Under the pieces are notes generated by a model. The model searched no databases, was not told the DNA's origin, and worked only from the letters and a program-made list of their open reading frames with translations. Made by a program: the position numbers and the translations under genes. 9,691 bases of DNA from an uncultured Clostridia bacterium (GTDB lineage: Bacteria > Bacillota > Clostridia > Christensenellales > Aristaeellaceae). The stretch lies in NCBI GenBank assembly GCA_934647305.1, contig CAKUFI010000092.1, positions 1 to 9,691 of the forward strand, read 5' to 3'. Below are positions 6,136 to 9,691 of the stretch, piece by piece. The number at the start of each line of letters is the position of its first letter. Position 1 is the stretch's first letter.

Positions 6136-6193
6136 GCCGCGCCGCGAAGCGACGCGGCACAAAGCGCGCAAAACTGATGTTTTGCGCGCTTTG
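6136..6193. repeat. GC-rich hairpin followed by a perfect 15-bp stem-loop
   Basis: GCCGCG (6141-6146) pairs with CGCGGC (6153-6158) around a 6-nt loop. Immediately after, CAAAGCGCGCAAAAC (6160-6174) pairs perfectly with GTTTTGCGCGCTTTG (6179-6193) around TGAT. The longer stem lies 65 nt past the lacZ stop on the minus strand. No U tract follows on either strand, so it may protect a 3' end rather than terminate. Confidence 0.6.
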
Positions 6194-6194
6194 C

Positions 6195-6229
6195 GGGTAG
6201 GGGTTCCGGGGGAGGGTCTCCTCCCCCGG
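6195..6229 (-). repeat. CCGGGGGAGG hairpin repeat with ACCCCTACCC tail, copy 4, after lacZ
   Basis: CCGGGGGAGG (6206-6215) pairs perfectly with CCTCCCCCGG (6220-6229) around a 4-nt loop. On the minus strand this comes 28 nt after the beta-galactosidase stop and is followed by AACCCCTACCC. It is probably the 3'-end structure of the lacZ transcript, though it has no U tract. Confidence 0.6.
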
Positions 6230-6257
6230 TCAGCCGCGGTGCGGCGTCTGCCTGTCA

Positions 6258-9200
6258 TCAGTCTGCCTTGGGCAGGATGCGCATGCGGCGCAGGGCCTCG
6301 CCCGACTGGCGGTTATAGGGGGTGAGCACGAGGGTGAACTCGACCGGCTCGCGCAGGATGACCTTGTACTTGTCCATCGGCAGGGGGCCGCAGCTGTTGG
6401 AGCCGATGCCGCCCATGCGCCAGTCGAGGGACAGCACGGTCACGTCGTCCTCGTAGAGCTCGTTGGTGTGCTCGGCGGCGTTGAGCGCCTGGTCGGTGTA
6501 GTTGTGGGCGGTGAAGCTGAAGCCTGCGTTTTCGTAGGTCTGCTCGCCCTGCACCATCAATCCGGCGCCCAGGATGTCGGTCAGCGCCATCATGCGCACC
6601 TGGCCGCGCGCGCCGTTCTCCTGCGGACGGATGTAGGGCTCGTGCAGGTCGGCCACCTTGGCCTCGTAGCAGCCCAGAAGCGCGCTTTCGCCCAGGTCGG
6701 GATAATTCTCATGCGGGCCCTTGCCGTACCAGGTCACGCGGTCATAGCGGGCGGGCAGCATCATCTGCAGGCCCAGCTTGGGCAGGAACAGGTCGTGCGT
6801 GGTGCCGTCCCAGTGCGTATACTTGTACTCCAGCGAGCCCAGCGGCTCGAAGCGGGTATGCAGGCGCACATCGCCGGAGCCGTACACGGTGTAGGTCATG
6901 ACGCTGCGCAGGAGGGGCTGACGGGCGGGCGCGGCGTGTACCTTGGTCACGGTCACGCGCACGCTCTGGGGCGTCAGGGTCTCGACCTGAAGGCTCTCCA
7001 GGCGATCCTCGATGTGGTCCAGGCCGCACTGCTCCCACTGCTTGCGGTAGTTGCGGTCGTTGTCGGTGGGCGCGCGCCACACGTTCACGCGCAGCGGATC
7101 GGCCACCAGCTCGTTGCCCGCGGCCAGCCAGCTGATCAGGTCGCCATGCTTCTTGTCGAACAGCATGGAGAAGTCCTCGCCCAGGATTTCGACGTGCTCC
7201 TCGCTCTCATCGATGGTCACGTCCTCGAGGTAATTGACCGGATAGTAGGTAGTTTTGGGCTGGGTGGAGAGCATCAGCTGGGCCGCAGTCACCTCGTGAC
7301 CGCGCTCGGCCCACTTCTGATCCATCGCCTCGGACACGTGAATCTCGATCAGGCACTCACCGTCCTGCGGGCGGGTGAAGGGGATCTTCACGATCTTTTC
7401 GCCGTAGGGCGCGACGCCGGACAGATCCAGCCGGCCGCCCTCGACGCGCTCGCCGTCCCTGTGCAGCGTCCAGCCCGCGTCGAACGTATCCAGCGTGCGG
7501 AAAGCGAACAGGTTGCGAATGCGGATTTCGCCCTTCGCCTCGTCGGCCCACTCGAACTTGACCGGCTCGTAGGCCTTCTTCAGCTCAATCAGGCCGGTGT
7601 GCGCGGTGCGGTCGGGGTAGTTGAGCGCGTCCACGCAGAAGTTGCCGTCGTGCGGATACTCGCCGAAGTCGCCGCCATAGGCATAGTACTCGTTGCCTTC
7701 CTCGTCCTCGCAGAGCATGCCGTGGTCGACCCACTCCCACACGCAGCCGCCGATCAGGCGCTCGTGGCGGTAGATGGTCTCCCAGTACTCCTTGAGCGAG
7801 CCGGGCCCCAGGCCCATCGCGTGTGCGTACTCGCACATGAAGTAGGGCTGGCAGGCGGTCGGATCGGCGTCGGGCGCCTTGGCGCCCTCCTCCTCCAGAT
7901 AGTCGACGGAGGGATACATCCAGCTCTTTACGTCGCTGATGAGCACGCCCAGCTTCTCGGCCTTGGAGCCGGCCTTCCAGCTGTCGGAATAGTGGAAGTG
8001 AATCGGGCGGGTGGTATCCAGTTCGAGAATGCGCTCGCGCATCGCGGCCTGGTTCAGACCGTAGCCCGACTCGTTGCCCAGCGACCAGAAGATGATGGCC
8101 GGGTGGTTGATGTCGCGGCCCACCATGCGCTCGCAGCGGTTGACGTAGGCCGCCTTCCACTGCGGGTCGTCGGACAGGCGGTTGATGGAGTGGTCGCCGG
8201 GGATCATCTCGCAGCCGTGGCACTCCAGGTCGGTCTCGTCGATCACGTACAGGCCGTAGCTGTCGCACAGGTCGAGCAGGCGCGGGTCGTTCGGGTAGTG
8301 CGAGGTGCGCACGGTGTTGACGTTGTGCCGCTTCATCTGCACCACGTCGCGGACGAGGGTCTCGATCGGGGTCACGTGCCCCAGCTCGCAGTGGGTGTCG
8401 TGGCGGTTCACGCCGCGGATCTTGATCGACACGCCGTTGACGTACAGCTGGCGGTTTTTGATCTCCACGGTGCGGAAGCCCACGTTGACGCGCTGAACCT
8501 CGACCACGCTGCCGTTCTTGAAGATCTCCAGCAGCAGCACGTACAGGTTCGGGGTCTCGGCCGTCCACCTTTCGCAGGAAGGCACCTTCATATCGAAGGC
8601 GAGCGCGGTCGGGCCGTCGGTCTCCAGGGTCACGGCGGCCGTCTTCTCCTGAACGGCCTGGCCCTGCCAGAGCAGCCTGGCCTTGAACTCGATGTCTTCG
8701 GCCTTGTCGCCGTAGTTGGCCAGCTCGCAGTTCACCTTCAGCAGGCCGTTGGTATAGGTCTCGTCCAGCGTGCCGATCGCGTGCGCGTCGCGGATGTGCG
8801 TCTTGGGCACGCCCAGCAGGTACACGTCGCGGAAGATGCCGCTCAGGCGCCAGAAGTCCTGGTCCTCCAGGTAGGTGCCGTCCGACCACTTGTACACCAT
8901 GACCGCCAGCAGGTTCTCGCCCTGCTCCAGGTACGGGGTGATGTTGAACTCGGAGGGCATGTGCGTGACCTTGCTGAAGCCCACGAACTCGCCGTTGACC
9001 CAGACGTAGAACGCCGAGTTCACGCCGTCAAAGTTCAGGAAGACCTCGCTGTCATTCCAGGCGGCGGGCAGGGTGAAGGTGCGGCGGAAGCAGCCCACCG
9101 GGTTGTCGTCCGGCACGAAGGGCGGGTTGAAGGGGATCGGGTAGTTGACGTTGGTATAGTGCGGCAGGTCGTAGCCCTGCATCTGCCAGTTCGAGGGCAC

Positions 9201-9443
9201 GTCCAGCTGATCCCAGACCTCGTCCATCGCGTAGTCGGGATCCTGGAAGCCCGCGGGGGCCTCGCCGTCCTCGGCGTAGTAGAAGTCCCAGGAGCCGTTG
9301 AGCAGGCGATAAAACGCCGAGCCGCCGCGGGAACCGTTCAGCGCGGTCTCCTCGCAGCAGAAGGGAATGCCGGTCGCGCGCGGCGCTTCGCGGTTAATGT
9401 GCAGCATTTCGGGGTTCTGCCAGTCGGGCAGTTTATTGACCAT
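6258..9443 (-). CDS. lacZ: Beta-galactosidase, GH2 family, LacZ type, 1061 aa
   Basis: Hydrolyses terminal beta-D-galactosides such as lactose. The order of domains is that of E. coli LacZ (1024 aa): N-terminal jelly-roll (about 30-215, with VPSNWQMQGYDLP and YTNVNYP), immunoglobulin-like domain (about 216-330), TIM barrel (about 331-630), second sandwich domain, and C-terminal small-chain domain (about 745-1055, with RAPTDND at 790-796). The acid/base glutamate is Glu458 in WSLGNESGYG and the nucleophile is Glu538 in FMCEYAHAMG; GVNRHD (344-349) and RTSHYPND (379-386) complete the pocket. There is no signal peptide, so it is cytoplasmic. The start at 9443 follows GGAGGT (9451-9456) by 7 nt. 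It is transcribed alone from the promoter at 9479-9507. No lactose permease or LacI-type regulator is in the window, and the natural substrate may be a plant or host galactoside rather than lactose. Confidence 0.97.
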   Translation of the reverse strand: MVNKLPDWQNPEMLHINREAPRATGIPFCCEETALNGSRGGSAFYRLLNGSWDFYYAEDGEAPAGFQDPDYAMDEVWDQLDVPSNWQMQGYDLPHYTNVNYPIPFNPPFVPDDNPVGCFRRTFTLPAAWNDSEVFLNFDGVNSAFYVWVNGEFVGFSKVTHMPSEFNITPYLEQGENLLAVMVYKWSDGTYLEDQDFWRLSGIFRDVYLLGVPKTHIRDAHAIGTLDETYTNGLLKVNCELANYGDKAEDIEFKARLLWQGQAVQEKTAAVTLETDGPTALAFDMKVPSCERWTAETPNLYVLLLEIFKNGSVVEVQRVNVGFRTVEIKNRQLYVNGVSIKIRGVNRHDTHCELGHVTPIETLVRDVVQMKRHNVNTVRTSHYPNDPRLLDLCDSYGLYVIDETDLECHGCEMIPGDHSINRLSDDPQWKAAYVNRCERMVGRDINHPAIIFWSLGNESGYGLNQAAMRERILELDTTRPIHFHYSDSWKAGSKAEKLGVLISDVKSWMYPSVDYLEEEGAKAPDADPTACQPYFMCEYAHAMGLGPGSLKEYWETIYRHERLIGGCVWEWVDHGMLCEDEEGNEYYAYGGDFGEYPHDGNFCVDALNYPDRTAHTGLIELKKAYEPVKFEWADEAKGEIRIRNLFAFRTLDTFDAGWTLHRDGERVEGGRLDLSGVAPYGEKIVKIPFTRPQDGECLIEIHVSEAMDQKWAERGHEVTAAQLMLSTQPKTTYYPVNYLEDVTIDESEEHVEILGEDFSMLFDKKHGDLISWLAAGNELVADPLRVNVWRAPTDNDRNYRKQWEQCGLDHIEDRLESLQVETLTPQSVRVTVTKVHAAPARQPLLRSVMTYTVYGSGDVRLHTRFEPLGSLEYKYTHWDGTTHDLFLPKLGLQMMLPARYDRVTWYGKGPHENYPDLGESALLGCYEAKVADLHEPYIRPQENGARGQVRMMALTDILGAGLMVQGEQTYENAGFSFTAHNYTDQALNAAEHTNELYEDDVTVLSLDWRMGGIGSNSCGPLPMDKYKVILREPVEFTLVLTPYNRQSGEALRRMRILPKAD

Positions 9444-9478
9444 GTGAATTACCTCCGTATATGTAGCAATCCATCTCT

Positions 9479-9507
9479 ATTCTACCACATCATTTCGCGC
9501 CGCGCAA
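9479..9507 (-). promoter_or_regulatory. Promoter of the beta-galactosidase gene
   Basis: Read on the minus strand: -35 TTGCGC (9502-9507), a 17-bp spacer ending TGTGG, and extended -10 TAGAAT (9479-9484). The predicted start of transcription is near 9472, a leader of about 29 nt. It shares 22 of 29 positions with the oxidoreductase operon promoter at 3395-3423, including the first ten (TTGCGCGGCG) and TGTGGTA. Confidence 0.78.
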
Positions 9508-9516
9508 GTCCACTTT

Positions 9517-9573
9517 CCGGGCGGCAGCGCCGCCCGGTGCCGCGCCCCTCAGGAAAACTTCCTGAAGGGCGCG
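9517..9573. repeat. Palindrome pair (AAC-loop hairpin), copy 3
   Basis: CCGGGCGGC (9517-9525), loop AGC, GCCGCCCGG (9529-9537) is followed after 3 bp by a long stem. That stem is CGCGCCC (9541-9547) with GGGCGCG (9567-9573), then one mismatch, then TCAGGAA (9549-9555) with TTCCTGA (9559-9565) around AAC. The layout and the second loop match 202-246. It lies just upstream of the lacZ promoter. Confidence 0.6.
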
Positions 9574-9574
9574 G

Positions 9575-9604
9575 AAAAGCCAGCCGGGTAATACCCGACT
9601 GGCT
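9575..9604 (-). terminator. Probable intrinsic terminator of a minus-strand gene beyond the right edge
   Basis: On the minus strand AGCCAG (9604-9599) pairs with CTGGCT (9583-9578). A single mismatch separates this from an inner CGGGT/ACCCG stem, and four U residues (9578-9575, one shared with the stem) follow. It would insulate the lacZ promoter from upstream transcription. Confidence 0.55.
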
Positions 9605-9691
9605 CCAGACTGTTAAAAAACCCCCGGAGAGCTCGAGAGGGCCGCAGCCCTTTCGAACTTTCAATCGTGCCCAGCGGCGTGTACGGTGGGC
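9605..9691 (-). other. Right-edge segment, possible gene 3' end, no firm feature
   Basis: Read from the right edge on the minus strand, one frame gives only nine codons (PTVHAAGHD) before a TGA at 9661-9663, about 57 nt before the terminator. This is where the end of an incoming gene would be expected, but the stretch is too short to recognise. A T6 run (complement of 9615-9620) follows a weak GC stem. Nothing else is supported here. Confidence 0.2.

Noticed and set aside
5987..6325. Open frame of 112 codons on the plus strand in the convergent gap
   Set aside because: It runs through several perfect palindromes and into the lacZ 3' end antisense; there is no ribosome site and no protein-like pattern.
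7585..8889. Open frame of 434 codons on the minus strand inside lacZ
   Set aside because: It is out of frame within the beta-galactosidase gene and its product is low-complexity Arg/Gly-rich, typical of a GC-rich shadow.
9482..9664. Open frame of 60 codons upstream of lacZ on the minus strand
   Set aside because: It spans a terminator hairpin, a palindrome pair and the lacZ -35 region, and shows no domain or convincing ribosome site.

Overview
The window reads as a chromosomal segment of a GC-rich anaerobic Firmicute, most likely a gut Clostridia lineage (Christensenellales- or Oscillospirales-like; inferred from protein style, extended -10 promoters and strong AGGAGG ribosome sites, not proven). 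It holds five complete protein genes. No tRNA, rRNA, CRISPR array or insertion sequence was found.

Layout. Positions 1-447 are a gene-free gap packed with inverted repeats, including a tandemly duplicated hairpin unit. Two minus-strand genes then form an overlapping operon: a Gfo/Idh/MocA sugar oxidoreductase (start 3361) followed by a heparinase II/III-like protein (ends 448), probably for intracellular breakdown of an oligosaccharide or uronic-acid sugar. A divergent promoter gap (3362-3582) separates them from a plus-strand operon: a double-DUF1538 membrane protein (3583-5097) and a protein made of two tandem PII-like domains (5111-5815), closed by an intrinsic terminator at 5830-5858. A convergent gap (5859-6257) again consists almost entirely of stem-loops. 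A full-length cytoplasmic LacZ-type beta-galactosidase follows on the minus strand (6258-9443) with its own promoter. The right end (9508-9691) carries more hairpins and a minus-strand terminator for a gene beyond the window.

How the genes work together. The two minus-strand transcription units are both sugar-catabolic, and their promoters are alike across the whole -35 to -10 span (22 of 29 positions identical), which suggests common promoter architecture or control. The plus-strand pair is the most interesting system: an internally duplicated DUF1538 transporter-like protein coupled to an internally duplicated PII-like sensor. I infer a PII-gated ion or solute transporter in which both partners have become two-domain polypeptides and the two PII halves have lost different conserved loops.

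The non-coding gaps show at least two dispersed hairpin families. One has an outer stem GGGGAGG/CCTCCCC, a variable centre and a tail like ACCCCTNCC (four copies). The other is a pair of adjacent palindromes 3-6 bp apart (three copies). These are found in the gaps next to gene 3' ends and not in the divergent promoter gap.
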